From positions 1-64,000 of the forward strand of contig JAKADM010000002.1 in the NCBI GenBank assembly GCA_021820525.1: a stretch of DNA of 64,000 nucleotides, written 5' to 3'. The stretch comes from Thermoplasmata archaeon (GTDB taxonomy: Archaea > Thermoplasmatota > Thermoplasmata > Thermoplasmatales > Thermoplasmataceae). The notes below the pieces were generated by a model. The model was not told where the DNA came from. It saw only the letters and a list, made by a program, of their open reading frames with translations, and made no database searches. This document shows positions 8,731-17,515 of this stretch, piece by piece. How positions within the stretch are numbered: the first letter of the stretch is position 1; each line of letters starts with the position of its first letter. A program made the translations under genes and the position numbers.

Positions 8731-9933
8731 TTAACCTGTTTTAGAATTCCATATTGATATTTTTTTGTTTAAGATATCTATTTCTCTGTTTACAATTTCA
8801 ATTTTTTCCTTAATTCTATCATCAATCCTCCCTATTTCATCCATAAGATTTGCAATCCTTCTCCTCAGTTCCTCTTCAAACTCCTCTGAAGGAATTATAC
8901 CTGAGAAGCAATGTGAACAACCGACTTTTACATATTTTGTAACTGATCCTGTCCCTTGACAATAGGTACAGTTTGCAAAACTTAAATTCCCCTCAGATCT
9001 ATCATAATAGGAGACTTTCCCTGATCCTCCGCATCTGGGACAATATATCCTTTCTTCGGTCTGGTTAAACCCATAACCATTACAAAAGGGACATCTATTA
9101 TCTATGGTTGTGTCGGCATTTTTCAAAAGGTTAAGAAATTTTTCCTTTGCATATACAGTTTTCTCAACAAATCTTACCCGCTCATCCCCTATAATGCCAG
9201 ATTTTCTATATTTATCAGGCAAACGAAATGATAGCTTTTCGTCCAGTCTTTTTTCAAATTTATCCATATTTATAAGGATGTAATAAGGAATCACTGCCCC
9301 AGGAAATAGGAAAATATTAAGAATATTAAAACTGGCCGTTAAAATACTGAAATAAACAAAGTATATTTCAATTAAAATTGCAGTAATAAAAAGGAAAAAC
9401 TTGATGTCAACTACAATGGAAAAAATAAATAAAATTAAAATGACAGGAAAAAAAATTTCCAGTAAACCACCTGAAACATATGTAGAATAAAGCCAATTTA
9501 TAACAAAGAAAGCAATGAATAAAAAAGAGAGAAAACTCTCTGAACTGCTTAATATCTTTTTCTCTATTTTAGCGATTTTTTCTGCCCCGCCGGCTGGTTT
9601 AATCTTTTCAATTGAATTTATGTCTTCAGTCAGAAGTACCCTCATTATCTTTTTTTCATTTTTCAAATCAAATCCATTATCCCTGAGTTCCATTTGTAAA
9701 AAATCCTCTGGTTTATTCCTCTCTAAATGATTCATTTGCCGTACCCAGGAATAGATCGCTTTTAAACTGGGGCTTAACTCAATGCTGACCTTTGAGCCGC
9801 TCCTTGCTAATCTGACCTCTCTTGGACCAAGTTTTGTTACGTTTTTATAAACGTTCATTATTTCTGCATTTTCAAAAATATCTAAAATTACACTATTTCT
9901 ATCGTATGGTACGTCTGTATTTGTTGAGTCCAT
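8731..9933 (-). CDS. Membrane protein with DnaJ-type zinc-finger module
   Basis: This 400-aa protein has three parts. Residues 1-130 are soluble and of unknown fold. About residues 135-230 are very hydrophobic and hold roughly four membrane segments (for example FLSFLFIAFFVINWLYS). The C-terminal part carries four DnaJ-like CxxCxGxG elements: CPFCNGYG near 278, CPRCGGSG near 297, CTYCQGTG near 321 and a degenerate CSHCFSGI near 337. The element order matches the zinc-binding central domain of DnaJ/Hsp40, which holds two zinc ions. There is no J-domain with HPD motif, so it cannot act as a normal DnaK partner. The C-terminus (residues 350-395) is a charged helix, probably coiled coil. The zinc module would sit on the cytoplasmic face if the N-terminus does. 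Function unknown; a membrane-tethered holdase or a redox/assembly factor is possible. Confidence 0.75.
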   Translation of the reverse strand: MDSTNTDVPYDRNSVILDIFENAEIMNVYKNVTKLGPREVRLARSGSKVSIELSPSLKAIYSWVRQMNHLERNKPEDFLQMELRDNGFDLKNEKKIMRVLLTEDINSIEKIKPAGGAEKIAKIEKKILSSSESFLSFLFIAFFVINWLYSTYVSGGLLEIFFPVILILFIFSIVVDIKFFLFITAILIEIYFVYFSILTASFNILNIFLFPGAVIPYYILINMDKFEKRLDEKLSFRLPDKYRKSGIIGDERVRFVEKTVYAKEKFLNLLKNADTTIDNRCPFCNGYGFNQTEERIYCPRCGGSGKVSYYDRSEGNLSFANCTYCQGTGSVTKYVKVGCSHCFSGIIPSEEFEEELRRRIANLMDEIGRIDDRIKEKIEIVNREIDILNKKISIWNSKTG

Positions 9934-10013
9934 GGATGGGGCTCCACTCCTGTTGAGAGAATCTAATTTAGTTATATAAATTTAACAGATATTATTCGTA
10001 CTTACGGTAAATC

Positions 10014-10874
10014 TTACTTAAATTCCTGTCTTACAATACTGTAATTTGTTATTAAAATTTCCTTTACATTACCTCTCTTAGCTCCCATGGTGTTAATGTT
10101 TCTCCTGGCGTTCAGTTCAAGAAAGTCAAAACCATCGTACAGTTCTCTTATGAAACTTGAGCTGGAGTTGGATTCCATTACATAAACACCCTTTTTTGTC
10201 AGTTCTCTGAATATTCCTGCAAGCCTTTTCTGATCTTCCATGGTAAATCCTGAACTGGTATATGAGGTGAAATAGGATGTTCTGTTCAGCGGCATGTAAG
10301 GCGGATCAAAATACACAAAATCTCCACTTTCTGCATCGCTCACCGCAATTTCAAAATCAGAATTCAACAGGGTGCATGACTGGAGTATTTGGGCCATGGC
10401 AAGAATATTTTCTGCAGATGGCATGGATGGATTATTATACCTGCCAAAGGGCACATTAAACTCATTTCTGGAGTTTACTCTATAGAGGCCATTATATCCG
10501 TGTCTGTTAAGATAAATGAACAGCACTGATCTTATCAGTGGATCTTCCGTGGAATTAAAAAGATTCCTTGCCTCATAGTAATCCTCCTTCCTGTTCTTAA
10601 ATTTCAAATTGTTCAATTCATCTATAAGTTTTTGAGGATTTTCCCTTATGTTTACGTAAAGATTGAAAAGATCCCTATTTGTATCGGAAATTATACATGA
10701 TCCTATCTTTCCAAGGGAATATAAAGATGTGAGGAGTGCAGCTCCACCCAGGAAAGGCTCGTAATATCCTTTAAAATGATCAGGCATATTATTTATTAAA
10801 GCAGGCAGGAGCTGCCTTTTTCCTCCGGCCCATTTTAGCACTGGCCTGAAATGGCTTAATTTCTTTGTTTCCAT
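10014..10874 (-). CDS. Dam-family adenine-N6 DNA methyltransferase
   Basis: This roughly 286-aa protein is a class alpha N6-adenine methylase (Dam/DpnIIA family, usually GATC-specific). The SAM-binding motif I is KWAGGKRQLLP near residue 16, GYYEPFLGGAAL follows near 46, and the catalytic DPPY is in YFDPPYMPLNRTSYF near 190. All are intact. No endonuclease gene lies beside it, so it looks like an orphan methylase that could mark DNA for repair or regulation. Target GATC is inferred from family only. The start is uncertain: ATGs at 10907 and 10898 lie upstream in frame. A TTTATATAAG box centred near 10914 predicts transcription from about 10887, which favours the ATG at 10874. Confidence 0.88.
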   Translation of the reverse strand: METKKLSHFRPVLKWAGGKRQLLPALINNMPDHFKGYYEPFLGGAALLTSLYSLGKIGSCIISDTNRDLFNLYVNIRENPQKLIDELNNLKFKNRKEDYYEARNLFNSTEDPLIRSVLFIYLNRHGYNGLYRVNSRNEFNVPFGRYNNPSMPSAENILAMAQILQSCTLLNSDFEIAVSDAESGDFVYFDPPYMPLNRTSYFTSYTSSGFTMEDQKRLAGIFRELTKKGVYVMESNSSSSFIRELYDGFDFLELNARRNINTMGAKRGNVKEILITNYSIVRQEFK

Positions 10875-11131
10875 AATGGGATAACCCTGTGCAAACATTG
10901 TATGCACTTATATAAAATGCCACCGAATCGTTCCTGATCAATTCTGGATTGAAATTTCTCTCTAAAGAAAATTACATTCATATCAATCTTCTCTGTCCAT
11001 TTCATAATAGTAATTCCTGTTTATATTGAATGGCGGGAAATTCAAAGTATTTCCCTTTAATGGGAACATTCTGGACAAAGAATATACTTAATGTTTGAAA
11101 ACAGTTTAATATTTACATCCCTTATTGTACT

Positions 11132-12043
11132 ATGGTCGAAGAGAGAAAATACTGGTTAAACGGTCAGTTTATAAGCGAAAGCATGGCAAAGGTTCCCATA
11201 CTGACTCATTCCCTTCAGTACGGAAGTGGGATTTTTGAGGGTATCAGGGCATATGAGACACCAAAGGGTCCAGCCATATTCAGGCTGAGGGATCACATGA
11301 AGAGATTTGTTGACACAGCGAAAATTTACAGGATGAATCTTGGATTCACCCTTGAAGAGCTGGAGAATGGAGTGAGGGAGGTTGTGAAGATTAACAACCT
11401 GAAATCCTGTTACATAAGACCCTTTGCCTTTTATGATGATGATCATGTTGGTGTGGGAACAACGGGAAAAAAGGTAAGCACATTTATTGCGGCCATACCC
11501 TTTGGGAAATACTTTTCAGAGGCAGACAAGGGGTTGAGATGTAAGGTTTCATCCTGGCACAGGATTGATTCCACCATTCTCCCAATCCAGGCAAAGGCAA
11601 GCGGAAACTACCTGAATTCAGTCATAGCCATGCACGATGCCCATGAATCGGGATACGATGAGGCCATTCTTACAGACAGGAATGGATATGTTGCGGAAGG
11701 TCCGGGAGAGAATATTATGCTCGTGAAAAATGGGGAAATAATCACACCTGGAAGGGAGAGTTCGATCCTGCTTGGCATTACGAGATTCAGTATTCTGAAG
11801 ATGGCAAGGGACATGGGCTTTGAAGTTGTCGAAAGGCTCATCCACAGGGAAGAATTGTATACGGCAGATGAAATATTCTTTGTGGGTACAGCCGCAGAAG
11901 TAACGCCCGTAACAAATGTGGATGGGATTGAAATTGGCAGCGGAAGTGTTGGTGAAATTACTTCAAAAATAAGATCGGCATATTTTGACATTGTGCAGGG
12001 AAGGAATCCTGCCTATGAATCATGGCTGACCTATTTGAATTAA
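11132..12043 (+). CDS. ilvE: Branched-chain amino acid aminotransferase
   Basis: A 303-aa fold-type IV PLP enzyme that transfers the amino group between glutamate and the 2-oxo acids of Leu, Ile and Val, the last step of their synthesis. The N-terminal block LTHSLQYGSGIFEGIRAY and the PLP-lysine region QAKASGNYLNSV (Lys near residue 154) are present. So are the phosphate-binding EGPGENIMLV block and the LYTADEIFFVGTAAEVTPV block, all characteristic of IlvE. The start is supported by a TTTAATATT box about 24 nt upstream, giving a leaderless message. Its 3' end overlaps the convergent cbiA gene by 24 bases. No other branched-chain gene is adjacent. D-amino acid or ADC lyase relatives of the same fold are less likely given the length and motifs. 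Confidence 0.92.
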   Translation: MVEERKYWLNGQFISESMAKVPILTHSLQYGSGIFEGIRAYETPKGPAIFRLRDHMKRFVDTAKIYRMNLGFTLEELENGVREVVKINNLKSCYIRPFAFYDDDHVGVGTTGKKVSTFIAAIPFGKYFSEADKGLRCKVSSWHRIDSTILPIQAKASGNYLNSVIAMHDAHESGYDEAILTDRNGYVAEGPGENIMLVKNGEIITPGRESSILLGITRFSILKMARDMGFEVVERLIHREELYTADEIFFVGTAAEVTPVTNVDGIEIGSGSVGEITSKIRSAYFDIVQGRNPAYESWLTYLN

Positions 12044-13300
12044 ATTTTTAAAAATTTTATCCCCATAAACCATCATATCCATATGTGTGTAAAACCCAAG
12101 GGCATTTTTTGATATTATTCCATCATGGCCATTAATGCCATTTCCTCTGGAAACATTGAATGCCATCCTTTCCTCTGTCCTTATCCTGCTATAATGAAAT
12201 TCATGGCCTCTTATTGTGCTTCCCCGGGAATAAAAGGGATTTCCTGATTCACATTGCAGTTCTGTGTATGAAAGCACAGGCCTTTTCTCCATCCAGGTAC
12301 TTCCCTTAAAGACGCCTGCCATCTCATAATTATTATCTGAAACTGTCATGTTTTCAAGAAGGAACAAGGTTCCTCCGCATTCCGAATATATTTTTCCCCC
12401 TGAACGATGAAAATCCTTCAAAAACTCCTTTGTCCTATATGCCTTTTCCAGCTGTTCACCATGAAGTTCGGGGTAGCCACCTCCAAGATATACCATATGG
12501 GGATCATCAGGAACTTCATTTTTTAAGGGAGAGAAATATTGCACATCAAATCTCTTTTCAAGATATTCAAGGGCATCCCTGTAATAGAAATTAAAGGCAT
12601 CATCCATTCCTATGGCAACCTTAAAATCCTCCCTGTCTTCATATTTCTGATCAGGGCTGGCATATTCCCTGTCCTCGATTTCATCCAGGAAATCCAGGTC
12701 AATATATTCTGAAATCTTTTTTCCTATTTCCGCAGCGTTTTTCTTTCCATCATCTATGCTTATGCCCAGATGCCTTTCGCTGATCTCCAGATCCTCTCTG
12801 TAAGGTATGGATCCAATAATGTTCACCCCATGTTCATCAAATACCCTTTTGACCATATCAAGGTGCCTTTCCGTAGTATATCTGTTCAAAATGACACCAA
12901 TGCATGATCTTCTCCTGAAGCCTATGGTGCTATAATATATGGATTCCCCATATTTCATCACGTCAACCACAAGAATATAGGGTATTTTCAATCTTTCAAA
13001 GTATGCCTCTGTGGAATATCCCTTCCCTATTCCGCTGTCATAAAAACCCATGACACCTTCGTAAATTGCATATTTATTTTGCTCTCCTGCAAATTCAGGG
13101 ATTTTTTTGTATTTATTGCCCTGCAACCATCTATCCATATTATAGCCCTTCTCACCCCTTATGGACGATAATACCATGGGATCAATGAAATCGGGCCCTA
13201 TTTTTATCTGTACAGATTTATTGATCCTGTACAGCATTGCTGCAGTTACTGAGGTTTTTCCAGAACCTGTGGACATCGCAGTAATTCCAAAGGATTTCAT
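12020..13300 (-). CDS. cbiA: Cobyrinate a,c-diamide synthase
   Basis: This 426-aa protein is an ATP-dependent glutamine amidotransferase of corrin (B12) synthesis that amidates the a and c side chains of cobyrinate. The N-terminal synthetase domain has the P-loop STGSGKTSV at residues 10-18, then KIGPDFIDP, EGVMGFYDSG and the family signature GSIPYREDLEISERHLGI. The C-terminal glutaminase domain has the nucleophile in SECGGTLFL (Cys near 303) and the histidine in GHEFHYSR near 363. Both domains are complete. In methanogens close relatives (CfbB) act on Ni-sirohydrochlorin, but a non-methanogen is expected to use it for B12. It overlaps the upstream gene of unknown function by four bases (ATGA), so the two form an operon. 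No other cob/cbi gene is in the window, so it may act in salvage. Confidence 0.88.
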   Translation of the reverse strand: MKSFGITAMSTGSGKTSVTAAMLYRINKSVQIKIGPDFIDPMVLSSIRGEKGYNMDRWLQGNKYKKIPEFAGEQNKYAIYEGVMGFYDSGIGKGYSTEAYFERLKIPYILVVDVMKYGESIYYSTIGFRRRSCIGVILNRYTTERHLDMVKRVFDEHGVNIIGSIPYREDLEISERHLGISIDDGKKNAAEIGKKISEYIDLDFLDEIEDREYASPDQKYEDREDFKVAIGMDDAFNFYYRDALEYLEKRFDVQYFSPLKNEVPDDPHMVYLGGGYPELHGEQLEKAYRTKEFLKDFHRSGGKIYSECGGTLFLLENMTVSDNNYEMAGVFKGSTWMEKRPVLSYTELQCESGNPFYSRGSTIRGHEFHYSRIRTEERMAFNVSRGNGINGHDGIISKNALGFYTHMDMMVYGDKIFKNLIQIGQP

Positions 13301-14205
13301 GCAAAATTCTCCAGATTCTCTATTTCATATATGTATCCCTTCCATTCAGGAAACATTTTCATTATATTTCCATAGGTAGAAATGAATTTTGTAAGATCCC
13401 TTTCCATCAAAATATACTGAATCCAAAGGTACTTACCATCAAAATAATTAAGGTTTGAAACCGGCCTTATACCTGTCTTTTTGATTTCAGATTCCTCTGC
13501 CAAAAGAAGAGGGTTTTCAGTCTGTGCCTCATATATGCATGCATCTTTGTCTATGGGGGTAAATATCCCACCGGGATCATTGCAATCCTCTATCACATAT
13601 ACAGATTCAAGTTCCTTTGAGGAGAATGTCCTCACAACCCTTGTCCATTTAATCTGGGCGCTTCTGTCTGTCTTTATATAATTATCGGGGACCTCTGTCC
13701 TGAAAAGAATCGACCTTAAATTGAAAACATGGGAAATTGAATTAAGATCAAAGCGAAGATTTCTATATGGTCCTATATAATCAATATCCACATCGTTTTC
13801 CACAAGGGATGGACTGAGATTTGATACGTCCCGGTTAAATTTCTGGTGGTAGGATACCCTGAAATTTATATATCCATTTTCCAGATAAATATAATCCACA
13901 AGAAAGGATGGCTTCTTTAAAATTTCTGAAATCCAGCCAATATTATCATTTTCATAAAGATTCACAAAATAATAATCCCTGGTCTCCCTGTCCATTGTTC
14001 TTGCCAAAAACATTTTAAAATCTCTCTTTTCGTCATCGTTTTTTTTCAATATACCCATTATTTTGCTGCCATCAATAAAGCATATGCCTGTGATTCCAAG
14101 ATCCCTTGCCAGGCTAAATATGGATGGTGAAATCTGTACTCTGAATTTTATCATCATATAGTTTTTGGGGTTAAAGTTCCTTATCAACATAAATCTAAAT
14201 TCCAT
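13297..14205 (-). CDS. Conserved protein of unknown function, operon with cbiA
   Basis: I do not recognise this 302-aa soluble protein. It has mixed alpha/beta character with many aromatic and charged residues. Notable segments are ISPSIFSLARDLGITGICF near the N-terminus, LIEDC-like YVIEDCNDPGGIFTP near residue 208 and a C-terminal LMERDLTKFISTYG. No membrane segment, signal peptide or metal-binding Cys cluster is visible. Its stop overlaps the start of cbiA by four bases, so it is cotranslated with a corrin-pathway enzyme and may serve the same pathway; that is inference. ATGs at residues 1 and 6 and near 17 are all possible starts; a TTAAATTTATTA box lies 15-30 nt upstream of the first two. 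Confidence 0.7.
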   Translation of the reverse strand: MEFRFMLIRNFNPKNYMMIKFRVQISPSIFSLARDLGITGICFIDGSKIMGILKKNDDEKRDFKMFLARTMDRETRDYYFVNLYENDNIGWISEILKKPSFLVDYIYLENGYINFRVSYHQKFNRDVSNLSPSLVENDVDIDYIGPYRNLRFDLNSISHVFNLRSILFRTEVPDNYIKTDRSAQIKWTRVVRTFSSKELESVYVIEDCNDPGGIFTPIDKDACIYEAQTENPLLLAEESEIKKTGIRPVSNLNYFDGKYLWIQYILMERDLTKFISTYGNIMKMFPEWKGYIYEIENLENFA

Positions 14206-14404
14206 AGTTTAATAATAAATTTAATGTTTTTTTAAAAATACTCCATATTGTATGAAATAAAAACGAAGAAGATCATATGCAACATTAAATAGATGGCCAT
14301 TAATTTAAAAGGTTTATTCCCTGAACCCTGAAAGATTGGAATCCCAGATAAAACTGATCAGAATATAATAATGGTTTAATACCTGCCAATTATGCATGAT
14401 TACA

Positions 14405-14872
14405 ATGGAAGTTATTGATCCCGATGCGAGGATTGCCGATCTTGTTGGCCTGCTCTATGTACTTCACCATGTTTTCAATGAAAAGACCGATATATATGAA
14501 CTGGAAAAGGAGATGGAGGTGGATATAGATGATCTTATGCCCATTGTTTATACTGCTTCCAATCTTGGCCTGATTGACACAGATCAGGGAGATATATGGA
14601 TCACAGAAAAGGGAAAGAACTTCATATCATCAAGCCCAAAGGCAAGAAAGGAGATTCTTAAGGGATCTGTAATAAATATGGAGCCCATAGCCACTGCCCT
14701 GAAGCTCAGGGAGTTCGATCTGGAACAGATTATGGAAGCCCTGGCTGAGGAAGGGGTCCAGAAATATAACAGTCCGTCGGGATATCACAATCTTGAAGTT
14801 ACATTGATAGAATGGGGCGTTTATTCGGGAATAATAAAAAAGACTGAGGATGGCTTTGTGGCAACCCTCTGA
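14405..14872 (+). CDS. Stand-alone AAA-associated domain (ABC importer C-terminal domain)
   Basis: This 155-aa protein matches the domain normally fused to the C-terminus of nitrate/sulfonate/taurine-type ABC ATPases (AAA_assoc_C). It begins DPDARIADLVGLLYVLH, continues YELEKEMEVDIDDLMPIVYTA, then DTDQGDIWITEKGKNF, and ends with LIEWGVYSGIIKKTEDGF. It looks like a winged-helix fold. The neighbouring ABC ATPase (16533-17285) ends at about 250 aa and lacks this domain, while this gene lies convergent to that operon with only two bases between the stop codons. It is probably the detached regulatory domain of that transporter. I chose the ATG at 14405 rather than 14396, because a TTTAAT box is centred 26 nt before it. 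Confidence 0.8.
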   Translation: MEVIDPDARIADLVGLLYVLHHVFNEKTDIYELEKEMEVDIDDLMPIVYTASNLGLIDTDQGDIWITEKGKNFISSSPKARKEILKGSVINMEPIATALKLREFDLEQIMEALAEEGVQKYNSPSGYHNLEVTLIEWGVYSGIIKKTEDGFVATL

Positions 14873-14874
14873 TT

Positions 14875-16536
14875 TTATGTGCTGTAAATACCCTCTTCAG
14901 CAACGTATTTTTTCTTTGCCAGATCCATCATCTTCCTTGTAAACAGTATGGAATATACGGCAACTATTATGGCGAACAGGAATGAGCCCCAGGCCGCAAG
15001 GGCGATATTTCCGGTTGATGTTGCCACATCGATTGTTTTCATCAGACCCTGATGGACCTGCAATGTTTTGTGTCCTGCTATGTCCGGCCAGTACTCCCCT
15101 ATTTCAAGACCTCCCCACGCACTGTTTACCGTTGATGTTATTCCTGCTATGAGATAGGGAAATGTGGACGGAATTATGACATACCTCATCTTTCTGAAAA
15201 ATCCCATGTCAAGGTTTTGCATTATTTCATTATACTCAGAGGGCATGGCTTTAACACCCATCCAGAACCCGTAAAATACGTAATAGAATGTGGCAAGGAA
15301 TCCAAGGAAGAGAACAAGGGCCTCCTCTGTGTATGAGCCAAAGATTGAATCCACAAAGGGATATATGGCAAGAAATACAAAGGGGAAATAGGCAGGAACT
15401 GGATAGGCACTCAGGGTCTGTATAACAGGTATGCCGATCTTTTCAGCTCTCTTTCTATATGCAAAATAGTATCCAAGTGTAAGAGCAAGGACAAGGGATA
15501 TGAGCGTTATGGTTATAACACGAATATAATCCAGGAGGAGACCATAGAGAAGGGACGGGGTTTTGGAAAAGAGATAACTCCATTCAGATCCACTTACACT
15601 CAATACAAGCAGAGCGCTCTCATAGAGTATGTAAATGAGAATTGCCAGGGCAACCATGCCTGCTACAATATTCCACCTGCTGTTTTTTGGTTTTTTAGAA
15701 AAAATCTCCTCTGGATCTGGTGCGGGCCTCCTTTCCCTGTTATACCTCGCAAGCTTTCCAAGTGTGTTTAGAGAAGTCACGGCTGAGAATCTTGCTGTCT
15801 GCCTTATCCTTGGCTTTCCCCTTCTCATGATGGGTGTATCTGTATCCACAGTATATCTTGCCACGGCCCTCTCACTGAATATTCTCAGGGCAATCACAAT
15901 GGTGACAATTACAATGCCCATGATTATGAACGTTGCAAGAATTCCATAGTAGTTTGATTCTGCCAGAAGGGATGTGATTTCTGTTCCAATGCCAAAGGTC
16001 GCATAGGTTGTGAAACCTACAGAAAATACCTCGCTCACAGTAATATAAAAGAAACCATCAGAAACGCTTGGGAAAAGGTTTGCGGCTATTCTTGGAATGG
16101 AAAACGGGACATACACAAGGGACATTGTGTCAAGAAAGCCGTAGTTGTAGTTGTTTGCAACCTCCACCATCTCCTTAGGCACGGTTTTGAATGCCTGGTA
16201 TTCACCCATCCATATATTCCATACAACGGCGGTGAATACAAGAAAATCCGCAGCAAGTTCAACCCCAAGCTCTCCCCCAATACGATTTACAAATATGATC
16301 AAAACTACGGGGAAAAAGGTAATTACAGGAACGCTTTCAAAAATCTCAATCAATGAGATAAAAACGTTTTCAAATATCTTGCTCTTGATTGCGCCGTAGG
16401 CAAGAAGCCATCCCGAAATAATTGACAGAAAAATGAGGGCAAGAACCCTGAAACTGGTTGCCAGAACTGCAAGGGTTATGGTGAAAAAGGGTATGCCGTT
16501 AATTGATCCCAGGGAAAGAGCGTTCTGGGCAATCAT
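14875..16536 (-). CDS. ABC transporter double permease
   Basis: This 553-aa integral membrane protein contains two binding-protein-dependent permease domains in one chain, about residues 10-230 and 320-545, joined by a basic linker near residues 235-285 (rich in R, K and P, including RYNRERRPAPDPEE). Each half carries the EAA-type loop that contacts the ATPase: one near YQAFKTVPKEMVEVANNYN, the other near MGVKAMPSEYNEIMQNLD. Thus one polypeptide forms the whole channel. The start overlaps the stop of the ATPase gene by four bases. No substrate-binding protein is encoded nearby, so the substrate is unknown; family relatives carry nitrate, sulfonate, taurine or bicarbonate-like anions. Confidence 0.88.
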   Translation of the reverse strand: MIAQNALSLGSINGIPFFTITLAVLATSFRVLALIFLSIISGWLLAYGAIKSKIFENVFISLIEIFESVPVITFFPVVLIIFVNRIGGELGVELAADFLVFTAVVWNIWMGEYQAFKTVPKEMVEVANNYNYGFLDTMSLVYVPFSIPRIAANLFPSVSDGFFYITVSEVFSVGFTTYATFGIGTEITSLLAESNYYGILATFIIMGIVIVTIVIALRIFSERAVARYTVDTDTPIMRRGKPRIRQTARFSAVTSLNTLGKLARYNRERRPAPDPEEIFSKKPKNSRWNIVAGMVALAILIYILYESALLVLSVSGSEWSYLFSKTPSLLYGLLLDYIRVITITLISLVLALTLGYYFAYRKRAEKIGIPVIQTLSAYPVPAYFPFVFLAIYPFVDSIFGSYTEEALVLFLGFLATFYYVFYGFWMGVKAMPSEYNEIMQNLDMGFFRKMRYVIIPSTFPYLIAGITSTVNSAWGGLEIGEYWPDIAGHKTLQVHQGLMKTIDVATSTGNIALAAWGSFLFAIIVAVYSILFTRKMMDLAKKKYVAEEGIYST

Positions 16537-17285
16537 GCCTTCTTCCCCCCCTTAATTGTCAAATATGAGTATAGAGTATCCAGAACCCTGTCAAATTCAG
16601 GGTCCCTGGGGCTTCTTGGCCTGGGTAGATCAATGTCTACCTTTGCCACAATGGTTGCAGGGTTTCCATTGAGTATGAAAACGGTATCGGAAAGTTCAAT
16701 CACCTCAGTAAGGTTGTGGGATACCATTATGACAGTTTCCAGTGGACTTTCCTCATTGAAGAGAATATTGTAAATATCCTGCCTCAAACCCTCTGCTGTC
16801 AGTTCGTCAAGATGGGCAAAGGGCTCATCCATTAGAAGTATTTTTGGGTCAGCCGCCAGTGAACGGGCAACTGCTACCCTCTGCCTCATTCCACCGCTCA
16901 TCTCCTTTGGATAAAGATCATTAAAACCTTGGAGACCGACCATTTCAAGGGCCTTTGAACTTATCCTCTTAACCTCATCCTTTGGAAGATTCTTTGTTTT
17001 AACCGATAAGGCAACATTTTCCTCTGCGGTCATCCATGGGAATGTAACGATTGATTGATGCACCATGGATATGAGAGGTGTTGGTCTAAGGACGGGTTTT
17101 CCATGCAATAATACCCTTCCCTTTTCCGGTTTTAGAAATGCCCCAAGAAGCCTCAGAAGTGTGGACTTTCCAACGCCGGATGGCCCAACAATGGCAGTGA
17201 ACTTAGACTTTTCTGCCCTGAGGTTAATGTTCTGAAAGACTTTGTATCCATTTTCATATCTGAAATCGAGGTCCTCAACCTCCAA
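16533..17285 (-). CDS. ABC transporter ATP-binding protein (NitT/TauT type)
   Basis: This 250-aa ATPase drives the double permease that follows. Walker A is GPSGVGKSTLL near residue 33, the Q-loop lies in SMVHQSIVTFPWMTAEENV, the signature is MSGGMRQRVAVARSL near 128, Walker B is KILLMDEPFAHLD near 149, and the switch His is in VSHNLTEV near 190. All are intact. It stops where most relatives continue into a roughly 130-aa AAA-associated domain; that domain is encoded separately at 14405. The first codon is TTG. A GGTGATC site lies about 13 nt upstream and a TTTATAGTATT box further back, so this TTG is the likely start, as an in-frame TGA closes the frame just upstream. Confidence 0.9.
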   Translation of the reverse strand: MEVEDLDFRYENGYKVFQNINLRAEKSKFTAIVGPSGVGKSTLLRLLGAFLKPEKGRVLLHGKPVLRPTPLISMVHQSIVTFPWMTAEENVALSVKTKNLPKDEVKRISSKALEMVGLQGFNDLYPKEMSGGMRQRVAVARSLAADPKILLMDEPFAHLDELTAEGLRQDIYNILFNEESPLETVIMVSHNLTEVIELSDTVFILNGNPATIVAKVDIDLPRPRSPRDPEFDRVLDTLYSYLTIKGGKKA

Positions 17286-17515
17286 CGTTGTTCCAAGTGA
17301 TCACCTAACTTGGCAATATCTTAATACTATAAATTATATTTGAAAAAGATTTTGATGGGCTCTTATACATAACATCATATTCTTGATTTTACCCATTAAT
17401 ATTATGTTCCTCTAAATTCATGAATTTTCCTGGAAATTATAATGGCATAAATGCTTTTAGGCTCAATTAACTCCCTTTAATAGAAGAGAAGAGCATGCCA
17501 TAATTTCCCATGGTT

